Assembly (NCBI RefSeq): GCF_003003095.1
Contig: NZ_PVTT01000001.1
Span: 124,001 to 188,000, forward strand
DNA: 64,000 bases
Direction of reading: 5' to 3'
Origin: Hasllibacter halocynthiae
GTDB lineage: Bacteria > Pseudomonadota > Alphaproteobacteria > Rhodobacterales > Rhodobacteraceae
The position numbers and the translations under genes were made by a program. This document shows, in pieces, positions 25,312 to 34,917 of the stretch. Every line of letters starts with the position of its first letter. Positions within the stretch are counted from its first letter, which is position 1. Under the pieces are notes generated by a model that was not told the DNA's origin, made no database searches, and saw only the letters and a program-made list of their open reading frames with translations.

Positions 25312-26700
25312 ATGGCAGGCGACGACGTGATGGAGCGCCCCCGCGAGGACGAGGACGAGGCCTACGCCCTGACCCCCGAGACGATGGACGGGATCGTCGA
25401 GGCCGCCGAGGCCGGCGACGACGCCGCGCTCCGCAAGCTGCTGGACGTCCTGCACCCGGCCGACATCGCGGACCTGATCGAGCAGCTGGGCGGCGAGGAC
25501 CGCCAGCGGCTGCTCTCGGTCATGGGCGACGGCCTGGACGGCGAGATCCTCTCCGAGATGGAGGAAGGGCTGCGCGAGGAGGTCATCGGAAGCCTCGACC
25601 CCGGCCAGCTGGAGGCTGCGCTGGGCGACCTCGAATCCGACGACGTGGTCGAGATCATCGAGGATCTCGAACCCGAGCGGCAGGCCGAGGTGCTGGAGGC
25701 GCTGGACGCGGAGGATCGCGCCGCCGTCGAGGCCGCCCTGAGCTACCCCGAGGACAGCGCCGGGCGCCTGATGCAGCGCGAGGTCGCGGCCGTGCCGGAG
25801 CACTGGACGGTCGGCCGCGCGATCGACTGGCTGCGCAAGTCCGAGAACCTGCCCGAGCAGTTCTACCACCTGATCCTGACCGACCCGCGGATGCACCCGG
25901 TGGGCTACGTGACGCTGGGGCGCGTGCTGGGCGCCCGGCGCGACGTGCGCCTCGACACGCTGCGCGAGGACAGCTTCCGCGTGATCCCCGTCACCCAAGA
26001 CGTCGAGGACGTCGCCTACGCGTTCAACCAGTACCACCTGATCTCGGCGCCCGTGGCCGACGGGGACGGGCGGCTCGTCGGCGTCATCACCATCGACGAC
26101 GCGATCCGCGTCCTCGACGAGGAGAACGAGGAGGACCTGCTCCTCCTGGCCGGGGTGGGGGATGAGAGCCTGAACGACCGCACATGGGCGATCACGAGGC
26201 AGCGCTTCCCGTGGCTGGCGGTGAACCTCGTCACGGCGATCCTGGCCTCGGCCGTGATCGCACAGTTCGAGGGGGTGATCGCGGCCCTGACGGCGCTGGC
26301 GGTGCTGATGCCGATCGTCGCCTCCATGGGCGGGAACGCGGGCACGCAATCCATGACCGTCGCCGTGCGGGCCATCGCCACGAAGGACCTGACGGGCGCG
26401 AACGCCTGGAGGGTCCTCCGCCGCGAGGTCGCGGCGGGCCTGCTCAACGGCCTGGCCTTCGCGGTGATCGTGGGGATCGTCGGGCTGCTCTGGTTCGGCT
26501 CGCCCATGCTGGGGGTGGTGATCGGGGCGGCGATGATCATCAACCTCGTCGTGGCGGGGTTCGCCGGCCTCCTGATCCCTCTGGCGCTGGAGAAGGTCGG
26601 CATCGACCCGGCGCTCGCCTCGGGCGCCTTCGTCACGACGGTGACGGACGTGGTGGGCTTCTTCGCCTTCCTCGGCCTCGCCGCGGTGGTGCTGCTCTAG
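25312..26700 (+). CDS. mgtE: Magnesium transporter MgtE
   Basis: 462 residues. Domains in order are an acidic cytosolic N domain (about 20-140, with DLLDVLHPADIADLIEQL-like text), paired CBS domains (about 145-265; HPVGYVTLGRVLG and GVITIDDAIRVLDEE), a connecting helix, and five transmembrane helices (about 290-462). The pore region contains MPIVASMGGNAGTQSMTVAVRA. Mg2+ binding between the acidic N and CBS domains gates the channel closed, so post-translational autoregulation is expected. The folate enzyme gene starts 2 bases after its stop. Confidence 0.96.
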   Translation: MAGDDVMERPREDEDEAYALTPETMDGIVEAAEAGDDAALRKLLDVLHPADIADLIEQLGGEDRQRLLSVMGDGLDGEILSEMEEGLREEVIGSLDPGQLEAALGDLESDDVVEIIEDLEPERQAEVLEALDAEDRAAVEAALSYPEDSAGRLMQREVAAVPEHWTVGRAIDWLRKSENLPEQFYHLILTDPRMHPVGYVTLGRVLGARRDVRLDTLREDSFRVIPVTQDVEDVAYAFNQYHLISAPVADGDGRLVGVITIDDAIRVLDEENEEDLLLLAGVGDESLNDRTWAITRQRFPWLAVNLVTAILASAVIAQFEGVIAALTALAVLMPIVASMGGNAGTQSMTVAVRAIATKDLTGANAWRVLRREVAAGLLNGLAFAVIVGIVGLLWFGSPMLGVVIGAAMIINLVVAGFAGLLIPLALEKVGIDPALASGAFVTTVTDVVGFFAFLGLAAVVLL

Positions 26701-26702
26701 CG

Positions 26703-27242
26703 ATGGACAAGGCGGCGATGCGCCAGGTCGCGCTGGCCCGGCGGGTGGGCGCGTCGGGCGAGGTGGCGCCCCCGCTCGCCGAGGCGCTGCGGGCGCGCGG
26801 GGGCGCGGCGCTGTCCGGCTACCTCTCCGTCCGCGGCGAGGCCGACCCCATGCCGGTCATGCGGGATTGGGACGGCCCCGTGGGCGTTCCGGTGGTCGAG
26901 GCGAAGGCCGCGCCGCTAGGCTTCCGGCGCTGGTCGCCGGGCTGCCGCCTCGCGCCCGGCACCTTCGGCGTCCCCGTCCCCGTGGACGGCGCCCCCATGG
27001 TGCCCGAGGTGCTGATCGTGCCGCTTCTCGCCTTCGACGCGCGGGGCTTCCGGCTGGGCTACGGTGGCGGCTTCTACGACCGCACGCTGGAGCGGCTGCG
27101 CGCGCGCGGGCCCGTCCTGGCGGTGGGCCTGGCCTTCGCCATGCAGGAGGTCGACGCCGTGCCCACGGAGGCGACGGACCAGCCCCTCGACGCCGTGGCG
27201 ACCGAAGAGGGGGTGCGGTGGTTCGGTTCGGGCGCTAGCTAG
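26703..27242 (+). CDS. 5-formyltetrahydrofolate cyclo-ligase
   Basis: 179 residues, slightly short but normal for this family, which converts 5-formyl-THF and ATP to 5,10-methenyl-THF. The C-terminal motif LGYGGGFYDRTLERL near residue 119 is diagnostic. PEVLIVPLLAFDARGFR precedes it, and MRQVALARR stands in for the usual N-terminal R-R-A-alarr helix. It starts two bases after the mgtE stop, so co-expression is likely although no functional link is known. Confidence 0.92.
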   Translation: MDKAAMRQVALARRVGASGEVAPPLAEALRARGGAALSGYLSVRGEADPMPVMRDWDGPVGVPVVEAKAAPLGFRRWSPGCRLAPGTFGVPVPVDGAPMVPEVLIVPLLAFDARGFRLGYGGGFYDRTLERLRARGPVLAVGLAFAMQEVDAVPTEATDQPLDAVATEEGVRWFGSGAS

Positions 27243-27248
27243 CCGGGA

Positions 27249-28058
27249 ATGCGGATCCTCTTCCTAGGCGATGTGGTGGGGCGCGCGGCGCGCGCGGCGG
27301 CGATCGAGCGGTTGCCCGCCCTGCGCGAGGACTGGCGCCTCGACTTCGTGGTGGTCAACGTCGAGAACGCGTCGGGCGGGCGGGGCTGCACCCGCGCGCA
27401 TGCGGACGCGATCCTCGCCGCGGGGGCGGACGTGCTGACGCTGGGCGATCACGCCTTCGACCAGAAGGACATGCTGGCGGCCGTCGAGCAGGAGCCGCGC
27501 ATCCTTCGCCCCCTGAACTTCGCCAAGGGCGCGCCGGGGCAGGGGGTGCGGGCCTTCAAGGCGGGCCAGCGCAAGGTCGTGGTGGCGCAGGTCCTGGGCA
27601 ACGTCTTCATGAAGCGCGCCTTCGACGACCCTTTCTCGGCGGTGGATGGCGCTTTGCGGGCGCACCGCCTCGGGGCCGCGGCCGACGCGGTGATCGTGGA
27701 CGTCCACGCGGAGGCGACCTCCGAGAAGGTGGCGCTGGGCCACTTCCTCGACGGGCGGGCTTCGCTGGTGGTGGGGACGCACACGCACGTCCCGACGGCG
27801 GACGCGATGATCCTGGACGGCGGAACGGGCTACATGACGGATGCGGGGATGTGCGGCGATTACGGCGGCGTGATCGGCATGGCGAAGGAGGAGCCGCTGC
27901 GCCGCTTCGTCACCGGCATGGCCCGGGGGCGGTTCGAGCCGGCGCGCGGCGCGGCGACCCTGTCCGGCGTCTTCGTGGAGACGGACGACCGGACGGGGCT
28001 GGCGAGGCGGATCGTGCCCGTTCGGCAGGGCGGGCGGCTGGCGGAGCAGGGGCCGTGA
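27249..28058 (+). CDS. YmdB/TIGR00282-family metallophosphoesterase
   Basis: 269 residues. MRILFLGDVVGRAARAA carries the first metal Asp, VVNVENASGGRG the Asn/Glu, LTLGDHAFDQKD the catalytic His region, and VDVHAEATSEK with VGTHTHVPTADAMIL the C-terminal histidines. GYMTDAGMCGDYGGVIGM is a further family signature. B. subtilis YmdB and Deinococcus DR1281 are 2',3'-cyclic nucleotide phosphodiesterases affecting biofilm and RNA metabolism; this role is inferred by family. It follows the cyclo-ligase gene by 6 bases, a common pairing in Alphaproteobacteria. Confidence 0.93.
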   Translation: MRILFLGDVVGRAARAAAIERLPALREDWRLDFVVVNVENASGGRGCTRAHADAILAAGADVLTLGDHAFDQKDMLAAVEQEPRILRPLNFAKGAPGQGVRAFKAGQRKVVVAQVLGNVFMKRAFDDPFSAVDGALRAHRLGAAADAVIVDVHAEATSEKVALGHFLDGRASLVVGTHTHVPTADAMILDGGTGYMTDAGMCGDYGGVIGMAKEEPLRRFVTGMARGRFEPARGAATLSGVFVETDDRTGLARRIVPVRQGGRLAEQGP

Positions 28059-28116
28059 TCGGACGTTCGCGGCGAAGGGGGGCCGGCGCGCCCCGCATGC
28101 CGGCGGAGGGGCGCGG

Positions 28117-29898
28117 ATGATCGCGGAGTGGCTGGGACCGGACGGGGCCGCGATCCTCGCGCTCCTCACCGTGGCGGCGATGTTCGTCCTCTTCCTCAGG
28201 GAGGCCTACGCCACGGAGGTCGTCGCCCTGGGGGGCGCGGCCTTCCTGCTGGCGACGGGTCTTCTGCCCTACGAGGACGCGCTGGCGGTGCTGTCGAACC
28301 CCGCGCCGTGGACCATCGGCGCGATGTTCGTCGTCATGGGCGCCCTGGTGCGGACCGGCGCGCTCGACTGGTTCACCGCGCTCGCCGACCGGCGCGCGCA
28401 GAACCGGCCAGGCATCGCGGTGGTGGGCCTGCTGGCGTTCGTGATGCTGGCCTCGGCCATCACGAACAACACGCCCGTGGTCGTCGTGATGATCCCCGTG
28501 ATGATCCAGCTGGCCGGCACCCTGGGGACGCTGCCGTCCAAGCTGCTGATCCCGCTGAGCTATGCCGCGATCATGGGCGGCACGCTGACCTTGCTGGGCA
28601 CCTCGACCAACCTTCTGGTCGCGGGCGTCGCGCGCGCCGAGGGGATGGAGCCCTTCACCATCTTCGAGATCACGCCCATCGGCCTCGTCGTGTGCCTCTG
28701 GGGGGCGCTCTATCTCGGCCTCGTGGCGCCGCGGCTGCTGCCCGAGCGCGAGTCCATGTCCTCGCTGATGTCGGATCGGTCGCGGATGAAGTTCTTCACG
28801 GAGGTCGCGATCCCCGAAGGGTCCGAGCTGATCGGCCAGAACGTGAAGGACGCCGACCTCTTCTCGCGCGAGGGGGTGCGCGTGATCGACGTGGTGCGCG
28901 GCGATGCCTCGCTCAGGCGCGATCTGAAGGAGGTGGTGCTGCAGGAAGGCGACCGCGTCGTCCTGCGCACCCGCATGGCCGAAGTCCTGTCCCTGCAGGA
29001 GAACCGCGACCTGCGCGCCGTCGACCGCATCGGCGAGGCGCAGGAGACGATCACCGTCGAGGTGCTGGTGACGCCCGGCGCGCGGGTCGTGGGGCGCAGG
29101 CTGGGGCAGCTGCGCCTCCGGCGCCGCTACGGCGTCTATCCCCTCGCGGTCCACCGGCGGAACCAGAACCTCGGGCAGAAGCTCGACGACATGGAGCTGC
29201 GGGTCGGCGACACCCTCCTGATCGAAGGATGCGCCGGCGACATCCAGAGGATGACCGAGGACATGGGGATCGTCGACGTCGCCCAGCCCTCGGACCGGGC
29301 GTTCCGGCGCGGGCGCTGGCCCATCGCCGTCGGCGCGCTCCTCGGGATCGTCGTCCTGGCGGGGCTGGGGGTGGTCCCGATCTTCCTCGCCGCGGTGCTG
29401 GCGGTCGCGGTGGTCCTGCTGACCCGCTGCATCGAGCCGGACGAGGCGTTCGGCCACGTGGAGGGGCGGCTTCTCGTGCTGATCTTCTCCATGCTCGCGG
29501 TGGGGGCGGGGCTGCAGGCGACGGGCGCGGTCGCGCTGATAGCGAACGCGGTGGCGCCCCTTCTCGAAGGGTTGCCGCCCTTCGTGCTGGTCTGGGCGAT
29601 CTACCTGCTGACCTCCGTCCTGACCGAGATGGTCAGCAACAACGCCGTCGCGGTGGTCGTCACGCCGGTCGCCATCGGCCTGGGCACCGCGCTGGGCGTC
29701 GATCCGCGCGCGCTCGTGGTGGCGGTGATGATCGCGGCCTCGGCCTCGTTCGCGACGCCGATCGGCTATCAGACCAACACGCTGGTGTTCGGCCCGGGGG
29801 GCTACCGGTTCGGGGACTACCTGAAGGTCGGGGTGCCGCTGAACCTGACCATGGGCCTCGTCGTGTCGGCCGTGATCCCGCTGATCTGGCCGCTGTGA
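28117..29898 (+). CDS. SLC13-family permease with central RCK/TrkA-C domains
   Basis: 593 residues. Two hydrophobic halves (about 1-205 and 400-593, some 11-12 transmembrane helices) flank two cytosolic TrkA-C (RCK_C) domains at about 215-380 ([39 protein letters not shown]). Each half has a re-entrant loop with a sodium/substrate motif, [15 protein letters not shown] in the first and [14 protein letters not shown] in the second, plus GTSTNLLV. Family members are sodium-coupled anion carriers (sulfate, dicarboxylate and similar); substrate is unknown. The RCK domains suggest ligand-gated regulation. Confidence 0.9.
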   Translation: MIAEWLGPDGAAILALLTVAAMFVLFLREAYATEVVALGGAAFLLATGLLPYEDALAVLSNPAPWTIGAMFVVMGALVRTGALDWFTALADRRAQNRPGIAVVGLLAFVMLASAITNNTPVVVVMIPVMIQLAGTLGTLPSKLLIPLSYAAIMGGTLTLLGTSTNLLVAGVARAEGMEPFTIFEITPIGLVVCLWGALYLGLVAPRLLPERESMSSLMSDRSRMKFFTEVAIPEGSELIGQNVKDADLFSREGVRVIDVVRGDASLRRDLKEVVLQEGDRVVLRTRMAEVLSLQENRDLRAVDRIGEAQETITVEVLVTPGARVVGRRLGQLRLRRRYGVYPLAVHRRNQNLGQKLDDMELRVGDTLLIEGCAGDIQRMTEDMGIVDVAQPSDRAFRRGRWPIAVGALLGIVVLAGLGVVPIFLAAVLAVAVVLLTRCIEPDEAFGHVEGRLLVLIFSMLAVGAGLQATGAVALIANAVAPLLEGLPPFVLVWAIYLLTSVLTEMVSNNAVAVVVTPVAIGLGTALGVDPRALVVAVMIAASASFATPIGYQTNTLVFGPGGYRFGDYLKVGVPLNLTMGLVVSAVIPLIWPL

Positions 29899-29902
29899 AG
29901 GG

Positions 29903-29932
29903 TTGCGGCCGCGTGCGGGCGCCCCCTATATC
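29903..29932 (+). promoter_or_regulatory. Candidate promoter for yebC
   Basis: TTGCGG (29903-29908) is spaced 18 bases from TATATC (29927-29932), an unusually AT-rich hexamer for this genome. It lies directly after the SLC13 stop and 28 bases before the yebC start. Confidence 0.5.
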
Positions 29933-29959
29933 GGCCCGCCGCGAGAGAGGGAGAGGAAC

Positions 29960-30700
29960 ATGGCCGGCCATTCCAAATGGGCGAACATCCAGCACCGCAA
30001 GGGCCGCCAGGACGCCGCCCGGTCGAAGCTGTTCTCGAAGCTCTCCAAGGAGATCACCGTCGCCGCGAAGATGGGCGACCCCGACCCCGAGAAGAACCCG
30101 CGCCTGCGCCTCGCCGTGAAGGAGGCCAAGTCGCAGTCCGTGCCGAAGGACGTGATCGACCGGGCGATCAAGAAGTCCCAGGGCGGCGACGCGGAGAACT
30201 ACGACGAGATCCGCTACGAGGGGTACGGGCCGAACGGCGTCGCCGTGATCGTCGAGGCGATGACGGACAACCGCAACCGCACCGCCAGCACCGTCCGCTC
30301 GACCTTCTCGAAGAACGGCGGCAACCTCGGCGAGACGGGCAGCGTCGCCTTCATGTTCGAGCGCAAGGGCCAGGTGGTCTATCCCGCGGATGCCGGGGAT
30401 GCCGACGACATGCTGATGGCCGCGATCGAGGCGGGCGCCGAGGACGTCGAATCCGGCGAGGAGGAGCACGTGGTCTGGTGTGCCGACACGGACCTGAACG
30501 ACGTGTCCGCCGCGTTGGAGGACGCCTTGGGCGAGTCCGAGGCCACGCGCCTGACCTGGCGGCCCAACACGACGACCGAGCTGCAGCTCGAGGACATGCA
30601 GAAGCTGATGAAGCTGGTCGACGCGCTCGAGGACGACGACGACGTGCAGCGCGTCATCACCAACTTCGAAGCGTCCGACGACGTGCTCGCGCAACTCTAG
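29960..30700 (+). CDS. YebC/PmpR-family protein (TACO1-like translation/transcription factor)
   Basis: 246 residues, full length. The start [19 protein letters not shown] is diagnostic. [42 protein letters not shown] and [11 protein letters not shown] follow. Family members were first described as DNA-binding regulators (PmpR) and more recently as ribosome-associated factors that relieve stalling at polyproline. GAGAGG lies a few bases before the ATG. A compact promoter-like element precedes it. Confidence 0.95.
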   Translation: MAGHSKWANIQHRKGRQDAARSKLFSKLSKEITVAAKMGDPDPEKNPRLRLAVKEAKSQSVPKDVIDRAIKKSQGGDAENYDEIRYEGYGPNGVAVIVEAMTDNRNRTASTVRSTFSKNGGNLGETGSVAFMFERKGQVVYPADAGDADDMLMAAIEAGAEDVESGEEEHVVWCADTDLNDVSAALEDALGESEATRLTWRPNTTTELQLEDMQKLMKLVDALEDDDDVQRVITNFEASDDVLAQL

Positions 30701-30732
30701 GAACCCCCTCGGGGGGAGGGCGTTGGCGCCCC

Positions 30733-31371
30733 ATGCCGCAGATCGCACCGCACCTCGCGAACGAGAACATCTCGGATTTCGCGTCCTTCTCGGGGTTGGC
30801 GGGTTTCGCCGGCATCCTCTGCATGGCCGTCGGCGTGATCGCCGGGGACATGATGGTTCCCGGCAACGACTGGATCGCGGATACGATCAGCGCGATGGCG
30901 GCCGGCAACCCCCTCTGGTGGATCGTGGACGGGGGCATCGTGCTCTACGGGTTCGCGGTCCTCGTCATGGCGCTCGGCTGCGCGTCGGTCCATCCGGGCG
31001 GGCGGCGCTTCAGCGTCGGTTGCGTCGGCCTCGCGCTGCTGGGCGTGACGATCTTCCTCATCGGCTTCCGCAACGAGTACGGCGACGGCGACGCCGAACG
31101 CGGGGAGGAGTTCCACACCTACTTCGTCTACCTAATCGGCGCGCTCTTCGCAGCGGTGCCGTGGATGCTGTCGGGGGGGCTCGCCGCCTTCTCGCGTCCG
31201 GCGGCGCGGGCGCTGCGGTGGGGCGCGGCGGCCTGGATCGTGGCGGCGCCGTGGTTCTTCTTCATGCCCGACGGCTATGACGGCCTCTACGAGCGGGGCC
31301 TGGGGCTGATCTCGTTCTGGATCGTCGGCGCGATCGCGGCCGCCTTGCTGCCCGCCGAACGGGGCGCCTGA
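30733..31371 (+). CDS. DUF998-like integral membrane protein
   Basis: 212 residues with six predicted hydrophobic helices. The DUF998 look is given by GNDWIADTISAMAAGNPLWW (Asp in a loop after the first helix), LLGVTIFLIGFRNEYGDGDA and the histidine in EEFHTYFVYLIGALFAA. The function of the family is unknown. GGGGAGGG about 15 bases before the ATG at 30733 may be its ribosome binding site. It is 32 bases after yebC and may be read through from it. Confidence 0.75.
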   Translation: MPQIAPHLANENISDFASFSGLAGFAGILCMAVGVIAGDMMVPGNDWIADTISAMAAGNPLWWIVDGGIVLYGFAVLVMALGCASVHPGGRRFSVGCVGLALLGVTIFLIGFRNEYGDGDAERGEEFHTYFVYLIGALFAAVPWMLSGGLAAFSRPAARALRWGAAAWIVAAPWFFFMPDGYDGLYERGLGLISFWIVGAIAAALLPAERGA

Positions 31372-31439
31372 CGCCGCGGAGGCCGATTCGGTCCCGGCGG
31401 TCCTTGCCCGGGACTTCGCCGCGCCCTTACCTCCCCCGC

Positions 31440-32336
31440 ATGGCCGCCGTCGATCCCCCCGCGCCCGAGCGTCCCGTCGCGGGGATCGCCTGGATGGTCG
31501 TGACCGGTTTCCTCTTCGTCGGGGTGACGGGAACGGTGAAGTGGGTCGGCGACGGGGTGCCGCCCGCGCAGGGCGCGTTCCTGCGCTACCTCCTCGGCCT
31601 GCCGCTGCTGCTGCCGATGCTGGGCGCGTTCGGCCGGGCCCGCCGCGAGGGGGCGCTGGGCGCGCCGGTGCTGCGCCTCTTCGCGCTGCGCGGCGCGGCG
31701 CACACGGGGGCGGTCATCCTCTGGTTCTACGCCATGACGCGCATTCCTATCGCGGAGGTGACGGCTATGGGCTACCTCACGCCGGTGCTGACGGCGGTGG
31801 GCGCGGTCCTCCTCCTCGGCGAGCGGATGACGCCGGCGAGGGCGGCCGCCGTGGCTGCGGCGCTGATCGGGGCGACGCTGATCCTCCGGCCCGGTATGCG
31901 GGCGCTGGACCCCGGCCATCTGGCGATGCTGGGCACGTCGCTGGGGTTCGCGGCCTCCTACCTCATCCTCAAGCGCGTCTCGGGCCTTCATCCGGGCGTG
32001 GTCGTCGTGATGCTCTCGCTGACGGTGACGGTGATGCTCGCGCCCTTCGCGGCCCTGGACTGGGTGACGCCGACGCCCGGCCAGCTCGCGCAGCTCTTCC
32101 TCGTCGCGGTGCTGGCCACGGCGGGGCACTACACGATGACGCTGGCCTTCCGTGCCGCGCCCGTGACCGTGGTGCAGCCGGCGGTGTTCCTGCAGCTGGT
32201 CTGGGCCACGATCCTCGGCGCGCTGGCCTTCGGCGAGGCGGTGGACCCGTGGGTGATCCTCGGCGGGACCGTGATCGTCGCGGCCGCCTCACTCGTCGCG
32301 CTGAGCGAAGGCCGCCGCGCCGCCCGCGCACGCTGA
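31440..32336 (+). CDS. EamA/DMT-family transporter
   Basis: 298 residues with ten hydrophobic helices arranged as two EamA repeats of five (about 10-145 and 155-290). PPAQGAFLRYLLGLPLLLP and IPIAEVTAMGYLTPVLTAVG typify the first repeat; AVLATAGHYTMTLAFRAAP and VTVVQPAVFLQLVWATILGA the second. Members export metabolites or amino acids, or take up nucleotides; the substrate cannot be predicted. ATG 31440 is chosen because it lies close to the first helix; an upstream ATG at 31404 gives an unlikely leader. Confidence 0.9.
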   Translation: MAAVDPPAPERPVAGIAWMVVTGFLFVGVTGTVKWVGDGVPPAQGAFLRYLLGLPLLLPMLGAFGRARREGALGAPVLRLFALRGAAHTGAVILWFYAMTRIPIAEVTAMGYLTPVLTAVGAVLLLGERMTPARAAAVAAALIGATLILRPGMRALDPGHLAMLGTSLGFAASYLILKRVSGLHPGVVVVMLSLTVTVMLAPFAALDWVTPTPGQLAQLFLVAVLATAGHYTMTLAFRAAPVTVVQPAVFLQLVWATILGALAFGEAVDPWVILGGTVIVAAASLVALSEGRRAARAR

Positions 32337-32415
32337 GCCGGAGGCCGCCGACGTTCCGGGCGGGCCGGAGGCCGCCGCTTCGCGGGGTCTGGCGTTAACG
32401 GTTCCATCCGGTATC

Positions 32416-32430
32416 TTAACGAAATGTTAA
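32416..32430 (+). promoter_or_regulatory. Possible CtrA box overlapping the thermonuclease start
   Basis: TTAA-N7-TTAA (32416-32419 and 32427-32430) matches the core of the alphaproteobacterial CtrA motif. It is also embedded in an inverted repeat CTTAAC-GAAAT-GTTAAG (32415-32431). The ATG of the gene (32424-32426) lies inside it, so binding would repress. Functional status is inferred. Confidence 0.4.
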
Positions 32431-33083
32431 GACTTCGTTCCGCGCTCGTTCTCCTTCTCCTCTTTCCGTTCGGCGCCGCCGCCCACGGCTTCGAAGGGGC
32501 CGTCCGCGTCGTGGACGGCGACTCCCTCCATGTGGGGGCGGTCGAGGTCAGGCTGCATGGCATCGACGCCGTCGAGCGGGACCAGACCTGCCTGTCCCCC
32601 GAGGGGGTGGAATGGGCGTGCGGGCGATGGGTGACGGGCCAAGTCCGCGAGGCGTTCGAGGGGCGGCACGCGACCTGCGATGCCGTGGAGCGGGACCGCT
32701 ACGGTCGGACCGTCGCGACCTGCGCGATCGGCGGGCGGGACGTCGGCGGCCGGATCGTCGCCGCGGGGCTCGCGGTCGCCTTCTTGCGCTATTCGGCCGC
32801 CTATGCCGGCGAAGAGGCCGCGGCCCGCGCCGCCGGTCGGGGCCTGCACGCAGGCACGTTCGAGCGTCCCGCCGATCACCGCGCCGCGACCCGCGCCGCG
32901 GCCGGGGGGCCGCCGGACCCCGGCTGCGCCATCAAGGGCAACCGCTCGGCCTCGGGGCGCGTATTCCATGTACCCGGCAGCCGGTTCTACGAGCGGACCG
33001 GCATCGACGAGAGCAGGGGCGAGCGGTGGTTCTGCTCGGTGGAGGAGGCGCGGGCCGCCGGCTGGCGCGCCCCGCGGGGCTAG
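32424..33083 (+). CDS. Secreted thermonuclease-family (SNase) protein with C-terminal Cys domain
   Basis: 219 residues. A signal peptide ([21 protein letters not shown]) precedes an SNase-like OB fold: [24 protein letters not shown], then [12 protein letters not shown] and [17 protein letters not shown]. The key Asp and Arg residues for Ca2+ and phosphate binding are present in DGDSL and RLHGID. A separate C-terminal module of about 50 residues ([20 protein letters not shown], then FYERT and [17 protein letters not shown]) recurs after SNase domains and has two cysteines. It probably degrades extracellular or periplasmic nucleic acid. The start codon lies inside a CtrA-like inverted repeat, and the stop shares CTAG with the convergent gene. 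Confidence 0.88.
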   Translation: MLRLRSALVLLLLFPFGAAAHGFEGAVRVVDGDSLHVGAVEVRLHGIDAVERDQTCLSPEGVEWACGRWVTGQVREAFEGRHATCDAVERDRYGRTVATCAIGGRDVGGRIVAAGLAVAFLRYSAAYAGEEAAARAAGRGLHAGTFERPADHRAATRAAAGGPPDPGCAIKGNRSASGRVFHVPGSRFYERTGIDESRGERWFCSVEEARAAGWRAPRG

Positions 33084-33547
33084 CGCGGCCCTTCGGGCGG
33101 GCGCGCGTCCTCGATCAATTCCTCGAGGTTGGCGAAGAAGCGGTCGGCCATGGTCCGGGCGAAGCCCCCGACGACCCGTCCGCCCAGCTGCGCCAGCTTG
33201 CCGCCGACCTTTCCGTCGGCCGCGTATTCCATCAACGTGACGCCCCCGTCCGCATCCGTCAGCCGCACGTCCGCGCCGCCGCGCGCGAAGCCGGCGACGC
33301 CGCCCTTTCCGGCGCCCTCTATGCGGTAGCTCGCCCCCGGGACGACGTCGGACAGGGTCACGGTGCCCCTGAAGGTCGCCTTCACCGGCCCGACCTTCTG
33401 CGTGACGACCGCGTCGAACCCCTCCTCCACCGAGCCGGTCATCTGCGTGCAGCCGGGGATCGCCTGCCGGAGGACGGACGGGTCGGTGAGGGCGGCCCAT
33501 ACGGCCGCGCGCGGGGCGGCGATCGTGCGGCTGCCGGTGAACTCCAT
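33080..33547 (-). CDS. CoxG-like SRPBCC protein (carbon monoxide dehydrogenase subunit G family)
   Basis: 155 residues. The start [20 protein letters not shown] and the segments [20 protein letters not shown] and [20 protein letters not shown] are typical of CoxG, a START/SRPBCC-fold membrane-recruitment factor for molybdenum hydroxylases. No CO dehydrogenase or xanthine dehydrogenase-like genes are adjacent, so the partner is outside the window or the protein has a different role. The stop codon shares a CTAG with the thermonuclease stop. Confidence 0.88.
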   Translation of the reverse strand: MEFTGSRTIAAPRAAVWAALTDPSVLRQAIPGCTQMTGSVEEGFDAVVTQKVGPVKATFRGTVTLSDVVPGASYRIEGAGKGGVAGFARGGADVRLTDADGGVTLMEYAADGKVGGKLAQLGGRVVGGFARTMADRFFANLEELIEDARPPEGPR

Positions 33548-33595
33548 GGCGGTCCTCCTCTTTCCGGCAGGCTTAGGGGAGGGCGGAAGGGCCGT

Positions 33596-34822
33596 CTACT
33601 CCGCCGGGGCGCGCGCTAGCCGCCGGGTGCGGGCGATCACGAAGAGGACGGACGCCACCGCCAACCCGGATGAGGCCGTCATGAGGACGAGCAGCGGCGT
33701 CTCGTCCCTGCCGGGCCCGAGGATCGAGCTGGCATAGGCCGACAGGATCGCGCCGCCCCCGATCATCGCCGCGCCGCCGAGGCCCGACGCCGTCCCGGCG
33801 AGGTGCGGGCGCACCGACAGCATCCCCGCATTCGCGTTCGGCAGCACCATCCCGTTCCCGAGGCCCACGAAGGTCATGAACCCGAAGAAGAGCCAGGGCG
33901 AATGCCAGCCGGTCAGCGCGATCGCCGTGCCGACCCCGAGGCCCGCGAACGTGAGGCTGGAGCCCCAGAGCATCATCCGGTCGATCCCGAAGCGGGTCGA
34001 GAAGCGCCCGGAGATAAAGTTTCCCAGGAAGTAGCCCACTGCCGGGGCGCCGAAGAAGAAGCCGACCGTGGACGGGGGAAGGCCGAACACGTCCGAGCCG
34101 ACGAAGGGCGCGCCGCCGAGATAGGCGAAGAACGCGCCGGAGGAGAACATGGCTGCCGCGACGTAGCCCCAGAACCGGGGCGAGGCCATCAGCTCGGGGT
34201 ACTCGCGGAACTGGGCGCGCAGGCCTCGGCCCGGATCGCCCGGGTGCGTCTCGCCGAGGTCTGCCCAGATCAGCCAGACCGCCCCCACGCCGAGCACCGC
34301 GAACATCCAGAAGTTCGCCTGCCACCCGAGCACCTCGTCGATCCAGCCGCCCACGGCGGGCCCCAGCATGGGGACGACGGACATGCCCATCGTGACGTAG
34401 CCGATCATCGAGGCGGCCTCGGCCTGGGGGACCATGTCCCGCACGATGGCGCGCGACAGCACCATTCCCGCCGCGCCCGCCGCCTGGACGACGCGCAGCG
34501 CCAGCAGGGTCTCGACGTTCGGGGCGAGGGCGATCCCGACGGAGGCGAGGGTGAAGATCACGAAGGACCAGATCATCACCGGCCGCCGCCCCCAGAGGTC
34601 CGAGAGCGGGCCGATGAACACTTGGATCACCGCGTTCGCCCCGAGGGTGATCGGGACGGTCAGCGCGACGACGCCATAGGGGACGTCGAAATGCGCCGCC
34701 ATCGCGGGCAGCGAGGGGAGGAAGGCGTTCAGCGCCAGGGCAGGCAGCCCCGCGATCAGCACGAGCGTCGCGATGTGCGGCGCGGTGCGGCGGTCGAGGA
34801 AGCGGATCGGCGGAAGGGTCAT
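33596..34822 (-). CDS. MFS multidrug transporter, Bcr/CflA subfamily
   Basis: 408 residues with 12 hydrophobic helices. DHA1/Bcr-type motifs are visible: LNAFLPSLPAMAAHFDV in helix 1, QVFIGPLSDLWGRRPVMIW (motif A, GPLSDxxGRRP) between helices 2 and 3, RVVQAAGAAGMVLSRAIVRD, and MLGPAVGGWIDEVLGWQANFW (motif C region, helix 5). Such pumps export antibiotics or cysteine-pathway metabolites by proton antiport. Substrate is unknown. The start ATG 34822 is directly before TLPPIRFLDRR. No local regulator is evident. Confidence 0.92.
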   Translation of the reverse strand: MTLPPIRFLDRRTAPHIATLVLIAGLPALALNAFLPSLPAMAAHFDVPYGVVALTVPITLGANAVIQVFIGPLSDLWGRRPVMIWSFVIFTLASVGIALAPNVETLLALRVVQAAGAAGMVLSRAIVRDMVPQAEAASMIGYVTMGMSVVPMLGPAVGGWIDEVLGWQANFWMFAVLGVGAVWLIWADLGETHPGDPGRGLRAQFREYPELMASPRFWGYVAAAMFSSGAFFAYLGGAPFVGSDVFGLPPSTVGFFFGAPAVGYFLGNFISGRFSTRFGIDRMMLWGSSLTFAGLGVGTAIALTGWHSPWLFFGFMTFVGLGNGMVLPNANAGMLSVRPHLAGTASGLGGAAMIGGGAILSAYASSILGPGRDETPLLVLMTASSGLAVASVLFVIARTRRLARAPAE

Positions 34823-34917
34823 GGCGGGAACTCGGCGGCTGGCCCTTCCGGACCTAGGCTGCCCGGATGCCCCCGTCATGCACGAAGTGCCTGTGCGGAT
34901 ACGCTCTCCGGGGCGGG

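Noticed and set aside
32437-32451. Second GTTC-N7-GTTC match
   Set aside because: It lies inside the thermonuclease signal-peptide codons with a GC-rich spacer; about one such match is expected by chance in this window. It could be revisited if that gene proves damage-inducible.
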